Source of the DNA: an uncultured Pseudomonadales bacterium
GTDB lineage: Bacteria > Pseudomonadota > Gammaproteobacteria > Pseudomonadales > Pseudohongiellaceae
Direction: 5' to 3'
DNA: 64,000 nucleotides
Assembly: GCA_943789485.1 (NCBI GenBank)
Contig: CALSUH010000007.1
Span: forward strand, 1-64,000
In this document: positions 8,807 to 18,138 of the stretch, piece by piece
Position numbering within the stretch: the stretch's first letter is position 1
How the letters are laid out: every line of letters starts with the position of its first letter
Translations under genes and position numbers: made by a program
Notes under the pieces: model-generated
What the model saw: only the letters and a program-made list of their open reading frames with translations
Told to the model about the DNA's origin: nothing
The model's database searches: none

Positions 8807-8928
8807 ACCAAAACACAACCAAACTGTGCTAAGTATATACTGTGAAATACGGTGAATGTTTGAATTAGGATGCTCGCCAATTTTTCGAGTCATCGGGTGG
8901 ATACAGAAATGAACGACAGGATTTTTTG

Positions 8929-8948
8929 ATTGTTATTGCACCAACAAT
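8929..8948. promoter_or_regulatory. inverted repeat ATTGTT-N8-AACAAT before the operon
   Basis: A 6-bp inverted repeat with an 8-bp spacer lies 19 bp upstream of the first gene of the plus-strand operon. Such a position suits an operator. The repeat is short, so chance occurrence is possible. Confidence 0.3.
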
Positions 8949-8966
8949 TAATAGAGAGCAATTACT

Positions 8967-10163
8967 TTGAATAGAACGCATCAAAACACTGAGCAACCCG
9001 AAGTAGGCGCTCTAAGTGGCCTCAAAGTCATCGAATTATCTCAGGTGTTGGCCGGCCCTTATTGTGGTTACCAATTGGCGCTATTAGGTGCAGATGTCAT
9101 TAAGGTTGAGCTCCCGGACAGTCCCGATTGCTCCCGTGGCCGTGGGCCACTGCCTGAACTTAACTCCCAAGGGCTCGGACTGACTTACCAGGTGCAAGGA
9201 GGGAACAAGCGTTCGCTGGCATTGGATGTTAGCTCGCCTCAGGGCAAAGCGATTCTGCTTCAGCTTATTTCAGACTGCGATATTTTGGTGGAAAACTACA
9301 GAAATGGGTTTATGAAGCTGAATGGCTTAGGGTTTGATGAGCTAAGTAAGATTAATCCACGGCTTGTTTACTGTTCACTGTCTGGATACGGGGATTCCGG
9401 TTCTCGCTCCAATAAGGGTGCCTATGACAACACTATTCAAGCGACCTCTGGCATTATCGATCAGTGCCGAGGTCAAAAACCGGCCGTCTCCTTTGTCGAC
9501 TATGCTGCAGGGTCCTCGGCTGCCTTTGCGATTCTGGCGGCAATTATCCAGCGCGGCCGCACTGGCAAGGGGTGTCATATCTCGGCCTCTATGCTTGAGG
9601 TCGCGCTGACCATGATGGCACCAGAAGCGGCAACGGCACTGCACGCCCCCGAAGCGGTGAAAGCCGCAGAAGCAGGTATACTTTCTTATGACACGAGAGA
9701 TGGCCGTATTATGTTAGGCGTGTTTAAACCATCACAGTATCGAAAATTAGGAAGATGCCTTAAAGATCAGGGTTACGCTATTGCCCTGCTGGAGACGATT
9801 AACAATTGGGAAGACGTAAAACAGAGCACAGAAACACTTAAGGGTTTATTGGAACAAGTTTTTCCTGACAAGAATAATTCGCAGTGGCAGTCTCTCTTGG
9901 ACGAAGCAGGAATACCAGCAGAGCCTGTTATTACTTTGGCCGAGTCCGTAAGAATGAGCATCTGTGATGAGCGCCAATATTTTAGTCGATCAGCGGAAGA
10001 TGAGCTCATGCTTCCCACGGCTGCATTCCAAATGAGTCACGGCGGGCCTAAACTGCGCACGCCCGCACCCAGCTTGGGTGAAGATACGGTATCAATATTG
10101 TCTGAGCTTGGTTTCGAAGATCAAACCATAAGAGCATATATGAAAAAAGGTGTGGTTCAGTGA
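8967..10163 (+). CDS. class III CoA-transferase (CaiB/BaiF family)
   Basis: 398 residues from a TTG start, with AGAGAG upstream and no in-frame ATG before the conserved domain. Family features are VIELSQVLAGPYCGYQLALLGADVIKVE at the N-terminus, VENYRNG, and CSLSGYG...AYDNTIQATSG, where Asp154 aligns with the catalytic aspartate that forms the acyl-anhydride intermediate. These enzymes move CoA between carboxylic acids. It is the first gene of a tight operon to 15570 and overlaps the lactonase gene by 4 bp. In context it would activate an organic acid produced by the pathway, comparable in role, though unrelated in fold, to 3-oxoadipate CoA-transferase. Confidence 0.88.
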   Translation: MNRTHQNTEQPEVGALSGLKVIELSQVLAGPYCGYQLALLGADVIKVELPDSPDCSRGRGPLPELNSQGLGLTYQVQGGNKRSLALDVSSPQGKAILLQLISDCDILVENYRNGFMKLNGLGFDELSKINPRLVYCSLSGYGDSGSRSNKGAYDNTIQATSGIIDQCRGQKPAVSFVDYAAGSSAAFAILAAIIQRGRTGKGCHISASMLEVALTMMAPEAATALHAPEAVKAAEAGILSYDTRDGRIMLGVFKPSQYRKLGRCLKDQGYAIALLETINNWEDVKQSTETLKGLLEQVFPDKNNSQWQSLLDEAGIPAEPVITLAESVRMSICDERQYFSRSAEDELMLPTAAFQMSHGGPKLRTPAPSLGEDTVSILSELGFEDQTIRAYMKKGVVQ

Positions 10164-11068
10164 CAACTCAATTAACAGCAACTGAGATCTACAGCCTTCC
10201 TGATGAATTGCGTAATAAGGGTGAGCTCTCAGCATGGGCCAAAATGACAAGGCCGGGCGAGCATATTGATTCGTTTCTCGAAGGAGCTTTTTTTGCTGCG
10301 CAACCTAGCGCGAATAATACTACTGAAACTTGTCTGTTCGTTACCGACGTCGCCAATGGACGGGTGCTGAGTATTACAAAAAATGGAGTCTGGCATGCCG
10401 TTCATGAAGCGAACAGTGTCATTCATTCCATGCGAATCATGCCGGATGGGACGCACGTCGCCGTTGACTATGATCTTGGTGTACTGCAGCTGTCTGAAGA
10501 CTCGAAAATAAGTGTCATTAGTCGAGGCTTAGAGAATCAACCTTTCCTTGGCTTGTCAGACATGTGCGTAGCCTCCGACGGAACCCTCTGGTTTACCGAC
10601 AGTGGAAGAACCTCGCTTAGTGATCCCTCAGGTCGAGTGTATTGCCTGCGACCGAACTCTGAATTGCAATTAGTACTGGACTGCGTTCCCTACTCGAACG
10701 GTATCTGCCTTTCTCCTGACGAGAAATGGGTCTATGTGGCGGCGACCCGTGCGAATCAAGTCTGGCGTTTTGCTGCGTCACATGCTGACAGTGGCACTCC
10801 AATGGTAGGCACCTACCTGCAGCTGTCCGGCGGGCTAGGTCCCGATGGCTTGGCTACTAATAAACTAGGTTGGTTGGCTGTAGCACAAGCACAGGCGGGT
10901 GTGGCCTACGTGTTTGATGCCTTGGGCGATCTAATTTTTACTGTTCGTCTGCCCAAGGGAATGTGGACGACCTCAGTGGCGTTCGACAGCGAAACCCCAG
11001 AAGATCTTTACATCACAGAGGCCCAAACTGGCACCATTTTCCTCGCCAATCTTTCAACTACTGGATAA
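10160..11068 (+). CDS. SMP-30/gluconolactonase-like lactone hydrolase
   Basis: 302 residues starting at a GTG that overlaps the upstream stop (GTGA). It is a six-bladed beta-propeller of the SMP-30 type: LFVTDVANGRVLSI, LSDMCVASDGTLWFTDSG, YSNGICLSPDEKWVYVA and GPDGLATNKLGWLAVA. Asn in YSNG and Asp in GPDG occupy the metal-binding positions of the family. No signal peptide, so cytoplasmic. SMP-30 enzymes hydrolyse sugar or other lactones with a divalent metal. Here it could open a muconolactone-like product of the dioxygenase. That is an inference from operon context, since no sugar genes are nearby. Confidence 0.8.
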   Translation: MTTQLTATEIYSLPDELRNKGELSAWAKMTRPGEHIDSFLEGAFFAAQPSANNTTETCLFVTDVANGRVLSITKNGVWHAVHEANSVIHSMRIMPDGTHVAVDYDLGVLQLSEDSKISVISRGLENQPFLGLSDMCVASDGTLWFTDSGRTSLSDPSGRVYCLRPNSELQLVLDCVPYSNGICLSPDEKWVYVAATRANQVWRFAASHADSGTPMVGTYLQLSGGLGPDGLATNKLGWLAVAQAQAGVAYVFDALGDLIFTVRLPKGMWTTSVAFDSETPEDLYITEAQTGTIFLANLSTTG

Positions 11069-11074
11069 ATAGTC

Positions 11075-11974
11075 GTGAATAAATCTGACCTCCATGGCTT
11101 TGTGCCCGCAATCGTTACTCCGTTCAGCAGCACTGGCGAAATCATGTTCGATGCTTTTGAAGAAGTATTTGAATTTTTGATTGCGCGCGGCGCAACGACC
11201 ATTTGCATTGCGGGTGACAATGGTGAGAGTTGGGCATTATCTGCGTGTGAGCGAGGTCAACTCGCTAAACTGGCAAGGGACAAAGCTGATGGGCGAGTCA
11301 AGATAATGATGGGGATATCTGCACCAACAATCGACTCTTCTCTGGCTTACGTCAAAGCCGCCGAAGACAGCGGTGTAGATGTTTTGCTCAGTATGCCGCA
11401 AACCTATGTATTGAAGGCAAGTGACCGAGAAATCATGCATCGCTTTGATCAGATATCCGCCGCAACAAAATTGCCTCTGGTGCTTTACAACTCACCACGT
11501 CGAGCTGGATTTTCATTGAGTGTTGATCAAATCGAATCTCTGACTAATCACCACAACGTGATAGGCATTAAAGAGAGTGAGAGAGACTTTTTCCATCACA
11601 CTAAGCTTTTGGCACGCTTAGGAGATAAGCTTTCGGTGATGACGGGCCCCTGTCATTTTATCTTACCAAACTTTGCTCTTGGTGCTGCGGGCTTCATCGC
11701 AACAGGGCCAGAGTTTACCGACATGCTGCCCAGTGACTTAGCGAATGCTGGTAGAAAAGAACCGGGGCAAGCGTATCGTCATGCGCATAATCAGCTCACC
11801 GCCCTGTATGAATTGCTCATGAGCACAGCAACGTGGCCCGCTGGGTTTAAAGCTGCACTGAATCTCATAGGCTTACCAGCCGGAGTGCCGCGCGACCCTG
11901 TGATGGCTGCAACGCAGCAAGACATTGATCGCATCAAAAAGACCTTTGACCAACTGGGGATTCGATACAAATAA
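11075..11974 (+). CDS. dihydrodipicolinate synthase (DapA) family lyase
   Basis: 299 residues from a GTG 6 bp after the lactonase. It is a TIM-barrel class I aldolase with the Schiff-base Lys166 in GIKES and Tyr138 in LYNSPRR. The usual GTTGE loop is GDNGES here, arguing against true DapA. Family members include N-acetylneuraminate lyase, KDG aldolase and the deaminase for pyrroline-4-hydroxy-2-carboxylate in hydroxyproline breakdown. Placement directly before a three-subunit HcnABC-type dehydrogenase recalls the D-hydroxyproline pathway, but the epimerase and semialdehyde dehydrogenase of that route are absent. Most likely it cleaves or deaminates a keto-acid intermediate of this operon. Confidence 0.82.
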   Translation: MNKSDLHGFVPAIVTPFSSTGEIMFDAFEEVFEFLIARGATTICIAGDNGESWALSACERGQLAKLARDKADGRVKIMMGISAPTIDSSLAYVKAAEDSGVDVLLSMPQTYVLKASDREIMHRFDQISAATKLPLVLYNSPRRAGFSLSVDQIESLTNHHNVIGIKESERDFFHHTKLLARLGDKLSVMTGPCHFILPNFALGAAGFIATGPEFTDMLPSDLANAGRKEPGQAYRHAHNQLTALYELLMSTATWPAGFKAALNLIGLPAGVPRDPVMAATQQDIDRIKKTFDQLGIRYK

Positions 11975-12264
11975 TGTTCCAGTTATCACCTAATCATCAG
12001 GACGAGATAGTTCGCACCGCTGAGGTAAGTTTCACCTTTAACGGCAAATCCTTGCTTGCACACAAAGGAGAGTCTCTTGCTGCGGCGTTAATGCGAGCCA
12101 AGCTATTACATCTATCGGATTCGCCCGCAGATGGAGCCCCTCGCGGTGTATTTTGTTGCATGGGTTTGTGTCAGGAGTGCGTGGTTCAGGTGGATGGTAA
12201 GACGATCGAAAGCTGCCGATTGCCAGTGTCGAAAGATTTGCAAGTAATCTCTGGAAGAAGGTAA
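11974..12264 (+). CDS. (2Fe-2S) small subunit of HcnA/opine-oxidase type
   Basis: 96 residues; its ATG shares one base with the preceding stop (TAATG). It is a plant-type ferredoxin fold with cluster cysteines in the spacing C-x4-C-x2-C-x11-C (Cys61, Cys66, Cys69, Cys81, plus Cys62), in FCCMGLCQECVVQVDG. It matches the small iron-sulfur subunit of HcnABC cyanide synthase, opine oxidases and D-hydroxyproline dehydrogenase, which passes electrons between two flavoproteins. The next two genes encode the matching partners, so it is the gamma-type subunit of a heterotrimer that oxidises an amine or imino acid. Confidence 0.85.
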   Translation: MFQLSPNHQDEIVRTAEVSFTFNGKSLLAHKGESLAAALMRAKLLHLSDSPADGAPRGVFCCMGLCQECVVQVDGKTIESCRLPVSKDLQVISGRR

Positions 12265-12272
12265 TTGGGTGC

Positions 12273-13694
12273 ATGATCACTAAGTCAGATATTGCTGTCA
12301 TTGGCGCAGGTCCTGCTGGGTGTAACGCGGCGCTGATCGCTGCTGAGTACGATTTCAGCGTGGTTATGTTAGATGAGCAAGCTAGTCCGGGTGGGCAGGT
12401 ATGGCGAGCGAAAAGCCCAGCGATCTTGAGCGCGCCCCAAACGCCGGAATCTGTCGCTGGCGAGTCTATTCGAAATGCCATCTCGCAGAGCAATGTCTCT
12501 CATCTAGGAAGTGTGCGCGTATGGCACATCGAGCGCAGCATCGATGGGTTTGTCATCCACTATGAGAACGCGGGTGTATCTGCTTCTCTTAATTGCCGCT
12601 GCTTGGTGATTGCGACCGGCGCGCGTGAAACTATCCAGCCTATCCCTGGCTGGACACTGCCGGGCGTGGTGGGAATGGCTGGTGCAACGTCGATATTCAA
12701 GCAAGACCTCATACCTATAGGGTCGAAAATGGTTGTTTCCGGTACTGGACCGCTAGCGTTCTTTGTGGCCGCCGAACAGCAGCGACTGGGAGGAAAGGTC
12801 GCGGCAGTTGTAACTTCGAATACCTTACTTGATTGGATAAAAATCCTGCCGGCCATGTTGCGGCGCCCCGGGTTACTCTTTCGCGGTCTGCGCTGGATCA
12901 CTGCTCTGACTGTTAAGCGTATACCAATTTACTGGGGCCACACGGTGACTCGGGTAGAAGGTGAATCCAGTGTATCGCGGGTAGAGTTTACGAAAATCGG
13001 CAAAGACTGGTCACCGCAAGGCGAACCCAGATTTATCGACTGTGATTGCGTAAGTCTCGGTAATGGACTGATCCCTGCCTTTGAATCATTTCAACTTGCC
13101 GGTATTTCCCTAGAACACCGCCGTGATTTAGGAGGATGGATTCCTGAAGCGGAGCAAGACGGTCGAACAGATGTGAGCGGTTGTTTTATTTGTGGTGATG
13201 GAGCAGGAATACGAGGATCGCTGGCGGCAGAAAGTCATGGAAAGCTAGCCGGATTGTCTGCTGTCGCCTTTCTGGGAGCGCAGATCAATCACCCGATAGA
13301 TGAGCTACGGCGAGAAAACACGCGCGCCGCGACCTTTGGTGAGGCAATGAGTAAACTGAGTATTCCCCGCCCCGGCCTAGGCAAACTGACCACAGCACAG
13401 ACTGTAGTTTGTCGCTGCGAAGGCATCACTCGTGCGGAAATAGAAGATCAGATAGATCTTGGCGCGCAGAGCACAATCTCGGTTAAGTCTGGAGTCCGAG
13501 TTGGCATGGGGCCTTGTGGAGGAAAGTTTTGTCAGACAGCAATATCAGATTTGATTGCTAAAGCGAAAAGCTGCCCGGTGAGCGAGATTACGCCACCAAC
13601 CGCCCGCCCACCATTAAGGCCTGTCTCTGTGAATACCCTGGCTGGGGATTTCGACTACTCTGATCTTCCTATTTCAAAGCCCTCACCGCTGTGA
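12273..13694 (+). CDS. FAD/NAD(P)-type oxidoreductase, HcnB/OoxA-like large subunit
   Basis: 473 residues. The N-terminal dinucleotide-binding motif VIGAGPAGCNAALIAAE is followed by DEQASPGGQVWR, a second nucleotide-binding segment near residue 150, and ICGDGAGIRGSLAAESHG. The C-terminal domain carries a BFD-like [2Fe-2S] site with Cys380, Cys382, Cys415 and Cys420 in VVCRCEG and GPCGGKFC. This domain order is characteristic of HcnB and of the A subunit of octopine/nopaline oxidases. It starts 8 bp after the ferredoxin-like subunit and overlaps the next gene by 4 bp. It mediates electron transfer in the dehydrogenase complex. Confidence 0.87.
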   Translation: MITKSDIAVIGAGPAGCNAALIAAEYDFSVVMLDEQASPGGQVWRAKSPAILSAPQTPESVAGESIRNAISQSNVSHLGSVRVWHIERSIDGFVIHYENAGVSASLNCRCLVIATGARETIQPIPGWTLPGVVGMAGATSIFKQDLIPIGSKMVVSGTGPLAFFVAAEQQRLGGKVAAVVTSNTLLDWIKILPAMLRRPGLLFRGLRWITALTVKRIPIYWGHTVTRVEGESSVSRVEFTKIGKDWSPQGEPRFIDCDCVSLGNGLIPAFESFQLAGISLEHRRDLGGWIPEAEQDGRTDVSGCFICGDGAGIRGSLAAESHGKLAGLSAVAFLGAQINHPIDELRRENTRAATFGEAMSKLSIPRPGLGKLTTAQTVVCRCEGITRAEIEDQIDLGAQSTISVKSGVRVGMGPCGGKFCQTAISDLIAKAKSCPVSEITPPTARPPLRPVSVNTLAGDFDYSDLPISKPSPL

Positions 13695-14791
13695 ATGAAA
13701 TCTACGACATAGCTTGTATTGGTGGCGGCATCATGGGATGCGCCTCTGCTCTGCAAATGGCTGAAGGGGGTATAAAACCCATAGTGCTCGATCAAGGCGA
13801 TTTAGGACAAGGAGCATCTGGTGTAAATGCCGGCACTCTGAGCCTGCAGATCAAACGGGTAAAGCTAATGCCCTATGCGCTTCGCGGTCATCAAGAGTGG
13901 GAGTCTATGGGTGATGCAGTTGGCTTTAGGAAGACCGGAGGATACACGCTTGCCTTCACCGACCACGAAGCCGAGCTATTGCAAGAGAGAATGAGGCTCA
14001 AGGTTGACGCCGGTGCGCCAATTGAATTTGTATCGAACAGAGTACTCAATCAGGCCGAACCAAATTTAGCTGATCGAGTTGTGGCTGCTAGTTATTGTGC
14101 TGAAGATGGCTACGCGAACTCGTCTCTCACAGGTCAGTTCTATCGCGCCAAGTTAAAACAACAGGGCGTCCAATATCGCGAAGGTTTCAAGGTGCTTGGT
14201 GTTGAGGCATGTAATGATGGTTATGTGATTCGCTCCACCAACTCTTCTGTCAAAGCAAAGAAGTTGCTGTTATCGGCTGGTGCTTGGTTAAAACCTCTCG
14301 CCGCCTTAATGGATGTTGAACTTCCGGTGCAAGCACGCATTAATACGGTATCCGTCACTGAAAGATTACCGATGTTAATGCGCTCAGTGATTGGTCACGC
14401 CACTGGACTGCTAACGATGAAACAAAAAGCCAACGGCACTCTGTTGATCGGTGGCGGCTGGCAGGGTCGCGGCACGCCCGAGCAAGGCCGTGGACAGATT
14501 GACACGGATTCGCTGCGATCAAATTTAGCATTAGCCCGACACGTCCTACCAGCTCTTGAATATGCCCGGATAGCACGTTCATGGACTGGATTTGAAGCGC
14601 ATGTTCCTGATTTTTATCCACTCGCGGGCAAGCTTCCGGGCTATGAAGATGTGTTTGTACTAGGCTGTGTACGCGGGGGCTATACCATTGGCCCGTACAT
14701 CGGCAAGCTAATGGGGGATTACATTCTTGAACGAACAACTGAACTGCCCTTGTTTGATCCGGGGCGAAATTTTGTCGAGGTGGTGGCATGA
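13691..14791 (+). CDS. FAD-dependent amine/imino acid oxidoreductase, HcnC/SoxB-like catalytic subunit
   Basis: 366 residues from a GTG overlapping the previous stop. A DAO-superfamily flavoprotein: IGGGIMGCASALQMAEGG binds FAD, and GQGASGVNAGTLSLQIKR is the second conserved stretch. The C-terminal VFVLGCVRGGYTIGPYIGK matches the family end. In HcnABC, opine oxidases and D-hydroxyproline dehydrogenase this subunit oxidises the C-N bond of the substrate. Together with the two genes before it, it forms a complete alpha-beta-gamma set. It is cytoplasmic, with no signal. The substrate is unknown but should be a secondary amine or amino acid. Confidence 0.87.
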   Translation: MNEIYDIACIGGGIMGCASALQMAEGGIKPIVLDQGDLGQGASGVNAGTLSLQIKRVKLMPYALRGHQEWESMGDAVGFRKTGGYTLAFTDHEAELLQERMRLKVDAGAPIEFVSNRVLNQAEPNLADRVVAASYCAEDGYANSSLTGQFYRAKLKQQGVQYREGFKVLGVEACNDGYVIRSTNSSVKAKKLLLSAGAWLKPLAALMDVELPVQARINTVSVTERLPMLMRSVIGHATGLLTMKQKANGTLLIGGGWQGRGTPEQGRGQIDTDSLRSNLALARHVLPALEYARIARSWTGFEAHVPDFYPLAGKLPGYEDVFVLGCVRGGYTIGPYIGKLMGDYILERTTELPLFDPGRNFVEVVA

Positions 14792-15570
14792 GCGATCTAA
14801 GCATTGCAGGTCAATTAGATGGCAAGTTAGCCATAGTAACCGGGGGTGGCAGCGGTATTGGGGAAGCGACCGCACGCTTATTTGCTGAACAGGGCGCAAC
14901 TGTGGTGGTCACTGGCCGCCGTAGAGAACAAGTTGAAAGCGTGGCTGCAGACATAGGTGGTCGCGCCATTGTTTGCGACGTGTCCGATTCAGGACAAGTA
15001 CAGAATCTGTTTCAGAAAGTCATTGAAATTACGGGGAGGGTCGACATACTTCTCAATAACGCCGGCGGCCCTGGACCCATCGCGCCAGTTGCTGAAGTAG
15101 ATATGCAGGCCTGGGTTGAATGCATGAACATAAATCTGGTTGGCGCTATGTACTGCTTACAAGAGGCGGCCAAAGTTATGATCAAGCAGCAATCCGGCTC
15201 TATCATCAATATGTCGTCCTTGATGGGCATACAAGGCTACCCGATGCGATCCGCCTACGTAGCCTCCAAATTCGCTTTAATCGGAATCACTGAAACCATG
15301 GCGCGTGAACTCGGCCCTGACAATGTCAGGGTGAATGCATTGATGCCTGGTGCTGTGTCGGGTGCCAACATGGATAGAATTTTACAAAGTCGCGCTGCAT
15401 CTGAGAATCGCACAGTAGAAGAGATAGAAAGAGAAAACTACACCGACGTGGCAGCTCTTAAGCGTTGGGTTGCTCCGGAAGAAGTTGCTAGAGCGGCATT
15501 GTTCTACGCCTCTGATCATAGCTCTGCGGTGACGGGTGACAAAATGAAGGTTTGCTGTGGACGTTTCTAA
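14788..15570 (+). CDS. short-chain dehydrogenase/reductase
   Basis: 260 residues, overlapping the previous gene by 4 bp (ATGA), last gene of the operon. Classical SDR features are TGGGSGIG (18-25) for NAD(P), NNAG (90-93), the catalytic Asn114 in NINLVGA, Ser144, and the pair Tyr157-Lys161 in SAYVASK. CDVSDS after strand 3 fits the family. It interconverts an alcohol and a ketone or aldehyde. Its place at the end of the amine-dehydrogenase operon suggests it handles a carbonyl intermediate. The C-terminus (VTGDKMKVCCGRF) departs from the usual 'G..DGG' ending. Confidence 0.88.
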   Translation: MSDLSIAGQLDGKLAIVTGGGSGIGEATARLFAEQGATVVVTGRRREQVESVAADIGGRAIVCDVSDSGQVQNLFQKVIEITGRVDILLNNAGGPGPIAPVAEVDMQAWVECMNINLVGAMYCLQEAAKVMIKQQSGSIINMSSLMGIQGYPMRSAYVASKFALIGITETMARELGPDNVRVNALMPGAVSGANMDRILQSRAASENRTVEEIERENYTDVAALKRWVAPEEVARAALFYASDHSSAVTGDKMKVCCGRF

Positions 15571-15639
15571 TTGACGATTGCAATGAGGGCTACCTGAATC
15601 CCCCTCGAAATTACTGAGCCTTTAATTCAGTTGGCTCTG

Positions 15640-16818
15640 CTAATTCTTTAAAATGACAGGCAGATTTAACGGCCCCCTAAAAACAAAGCCGGACCACCGC
15701 ACATCTTGCGCTGACGTCAGCTGCATATTGGGAAAGCGCTGAAACAACAAGGGTAGGATTGTCTTAAGCATCGTGCGTGCGACGTGCATACCTTGACAAA
15801 AATGAGGCCCGTTACCAAAAGCCTGATGCGGTTTTTTATCACGAAATATATTGAATTTGTCCGCGTCTTCAAACACATCTTCATCACGATTCGCTGAAGC
15901 CTGAATGGTATTGATAGTAGTTCCCTTTTTAATTTCAAAACCACGTATCTGTGTATCGATTGCGGCAATGCGCGGACTAACTTGTATGGGCGCAATCCAA
16001 CGAACAGACTCTTCAACCGCCTTTGCCCAGTAACTGCTATCGTTCTTTGCCGCATCTAGTTGTTCCGGATTGGTCAGCAATCCATACAACACTGTCAGCA
16101 AAGCATCTCTGGGCTCATTAATGCCACCACCAATTGCCACCTTAATATTGGCCACGATCTGGCTGTTTGGAATTGGGTTTTCAGCGTTGACCATCAATGA
16201 CAAGGCATTCATCTGGGGATTGCGAAGCAGCTGCTCAGTGTTTTTTTCTATGCAGCTATTCATCTCTTTATGCGCAAGGTCGCAACGCTCAAAAATGGAA
16301 TCTAAGCGACCATAGTTTCCCGCACCATCCATCAATGTCTGTGACCAATATTCCATTTGGCTGTCTGAGACGTTGGAGATTCCCAATAATTTTGCCAGGC
16401 AGCGGGCAGCATACGGGCCCGCGAGAACTGGAAAAAGATCAATAACTTCGTTTTGTGGCAAACGATCAACGAACTCCTCTGCAATTTCGGCGTGCACGGA
16501 CTGCCAGACATCTACGATGCTTTTGGGGGTATAAGCCATTGCCATCGCATTCCGCTCACTTTGATGTTCGTCTCCATCTTTTTTCATCAAAGTCTGAGCT
16601 TGAAACGCGCGCTCCATCGGCGCACTTGAGTCTTTGGAACTAAATATGTCAGGGTTATTTTTTACATACCGACAATCGTCATACTTTGTGATGAACGTTC
16701 GATCTATTGAGGCAACATGAACCACGGGGCTTTCTGCCCGGTATCTTTTGTAAATAGGATAAGGGTCTTCAGTTAAATGCTTCATCTGGGTCGATGAATC
16801 TATGGGGATGGCGCTCAT
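15640..16818 (-). CDS. cytochrome P450
   Basis: 392 residues with GGGAGGTAAG before the ATG. A soluble bacterial P450: the heme-binding loop FGNGPHFCQGMHVA supplies the thiolate Cys341, and the ExxR motif is Glu270-Arg273 in EESVRW. The I-helix reads IGGGINEPRDAL (229-240): the usual acid-threonine pair AG.(D/E)T(T) is replaced by Glu-Pro, an uncommon variant. It is the last gene of a minus-strand unit with an amino acid transporter (47 bp upstream) and a sulfatase, and it converges on the amine-dehydrogenase operon. No dedicated ferredoxin or reductase gene is adjacent. A hydroxylation or O-demethylation step is plausible. Confidence 0.92.
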   Translation of the reverse strand: MSAIPIDSSTQMKHLTEDPYPIYKRYRAESPVVHVASIDRTFITKYDDCRYVKNNPDIFSSKDSSAPMERAFQAQTLMKKDGDEHQSERNAMAMAYTPKSIVDVWQSVHAEIAEEFVDRLPQNEVIDLFPVLAGPYAARCLAKLLGISNVSDSQMEYWSQTLMDGAGNYGRLDSIFERCDLAHKEMNSCIEKNTEQLLRNPQMNALSLMVNAENPIPNSQIVANIKVAIGGGINEPRDALLTVLYGLLTNPEQLDAAKNDSSYWAKAVEESVRWIAPIQVSPRIAAIDTQIRGFEIKKGTTINTIQASANRDEDVFEDADKFNIFRDKKPHQAFGNGPHFCQGMHVARTMLKTILPLLFQRFPNMQLTSAQDVRWSGFVFRGPLNLPVILKN

Positions 16819-16865
16819 CTTACCTCCCTTGTATTTACTAATTTATAATCAATGTCGTTGACGAG

Positions 16866-18110
16866 CTAGTTGAATATCGGCAACAAATTCAGCATCGCTA
16901 AAATATGACAGGTAGCGTAAAAAACACCAAGAGCTATGACTGTATGAATAGCAAAATCACTTCCTACGAAGACACCATGATCAGCCTCTTTAAATTTCTG
17001 CTTACTTTTCTTAATCATAAGCGGTGGAATTATCAGACCAATAATAGCTAGAACCAAACCAGCAAAGCCGATGGCGTACAGAAACCCATTCGGGAAAAAG
17101 ACTCCTCCTACAATGGGCGGAAAAAAAGAAAGCAACGCGGCTTTAAATCGCCCCGTTTTAGAATTATCGAAATCAAATTTATCCTTGATGAAATCAAACA
17201 ATCCCAGGCTGACGCCCAGAAAAGAGGAAATAATCGCTGCATTTGCAAATATACTTAACAATCTAGATGCACCGCCGCCCATCAACGCATCAAGTAGATC
17301 ACCAATATTACCGCCTGCTGCAGACACTGCCCGAAACTCTGTTCGTGGAATATTGCCGAATGGCACCAGCAGAAACACTAGATAGATAAGCAAGCAGCCT
17401 AGTGATGCTAAAAGAATGCTTCTGGAAATGGTTGTGTACCGTTTCCCGTAGTACGCAACCAAACTAGGCACCACGCTGGTGAAGCTAAAGGATGTTAGGT
17501 AAAAAGGCAGCGCCGCAAAAACATAATAAAAACGAGGAACGCCATTCTCAATGGCATTAGCCGTAGTAAAATTCGACCACTTTATGGTGAAACTTAGATC
17601 AAACATGACCATTAGAAAACTCACGATCATGGCAAATATCAAGACTGCGATAACTTTAGAAACAGCAGAGGTGCTTAGCCAAACCACGAAAGCGAGCGAA
17701 ATAGCAAATACAAAACTAGCAAGCACATGGGAAAGCTCCACACCAAAAACACTCACAGCAGTTTGGCTAACTATTGAACCGCCGCCGCTTATATAGGCGT
17801 AATCCAATATATAAAGCAAAAAGACAAACAGTAGGCCATTAAAGATATTCCACCCTCTTCCGAGAGTGCCTCTAACTATAGTGTCGAAGCTATCGCCAAG
17901 CTCAAAGTTAAGATTTACACGCAGAGTCATCAAGGCTGCAACGGCGGTTGCAGACGCTGTAAGAAGTAAGCAGGCTATTGACCAGTATAGCCACATCCCC
18001 GAGGAAACCGTTGGTAAAGAAAATATCCCCGCACCAATGGCAGACCCAATACAAATAACTGTTCCTGAAAACGCAGTTTTTGGAGATTTTGAAACTTGTG
18101 TATTTAACAT
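16866..18110 (-). CDS. aromatic amino acid permease, HAAAP family (TyrP/Mtr-like)
   Basis: 414 residues, with AGGTAGAG before the ATG. About eleven hydrophobic helices. The first contains the HAAAP signature CIGSAIGAGIFSLP, and helix 3 has LLYILDYAYISGGGS. E. coli relatives TyrP, Mtr and TnaB import tyrosine or tryptophan with protons. It sits between the sulfatase gene (28 bp) and the P450 gene (47 bp) on the same strand, so all three are probably one transcript. This is the best clue that the island's substrate is an aromatic amino acid or a close analogue. Confidence 0.88.
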   Translation of the reverse strand: MLNTQVSKSPKTAFSGTVICIGSAIGAGIFSLPTVSSGMWLYWSIACLLLTASATAVAALMTLRVNLNFELGDSFDTIVRGTLGRGWNIFNGLLFVFLLYILDYAYISGGGSIVSQTAVSVFGVELSHVLASFVFAISLAFVVWLSTSAVSKVIAVLIFAMIVSFLMVMFDLSFTIKWSNFTTANAIENGVPRFYYVFAALPFYLTSFSFTSVVPSLVAYYGKRYTTISRSILLASLGCLLIYLVFLLVPFGNIPRTEFRAVSAAGGNIGDLLDALMGGGASRLLSIFANAAIISSFLGVSLGLFDFIKDKFDFDNSKTGRFKAALLSFFPPIVGGVFFPNGFLYAIGFAGLVLAIIGLIIPPLMIKKSKQKFKEADHGVFVGSDFAIHTVIALGVFYATCHILAMLNLLPIFN

Positions 18111-18138
18111 GCTCTACCTGTGCCGATAGTTAAAAAAT

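Noticed and set aside
11075-11974. Reading the DapA-family gene as true dapA (lysine synthesis)
   Set aside because: The conserved loop is altered (GDNGES) and the gene sits inside a catabolic operon.
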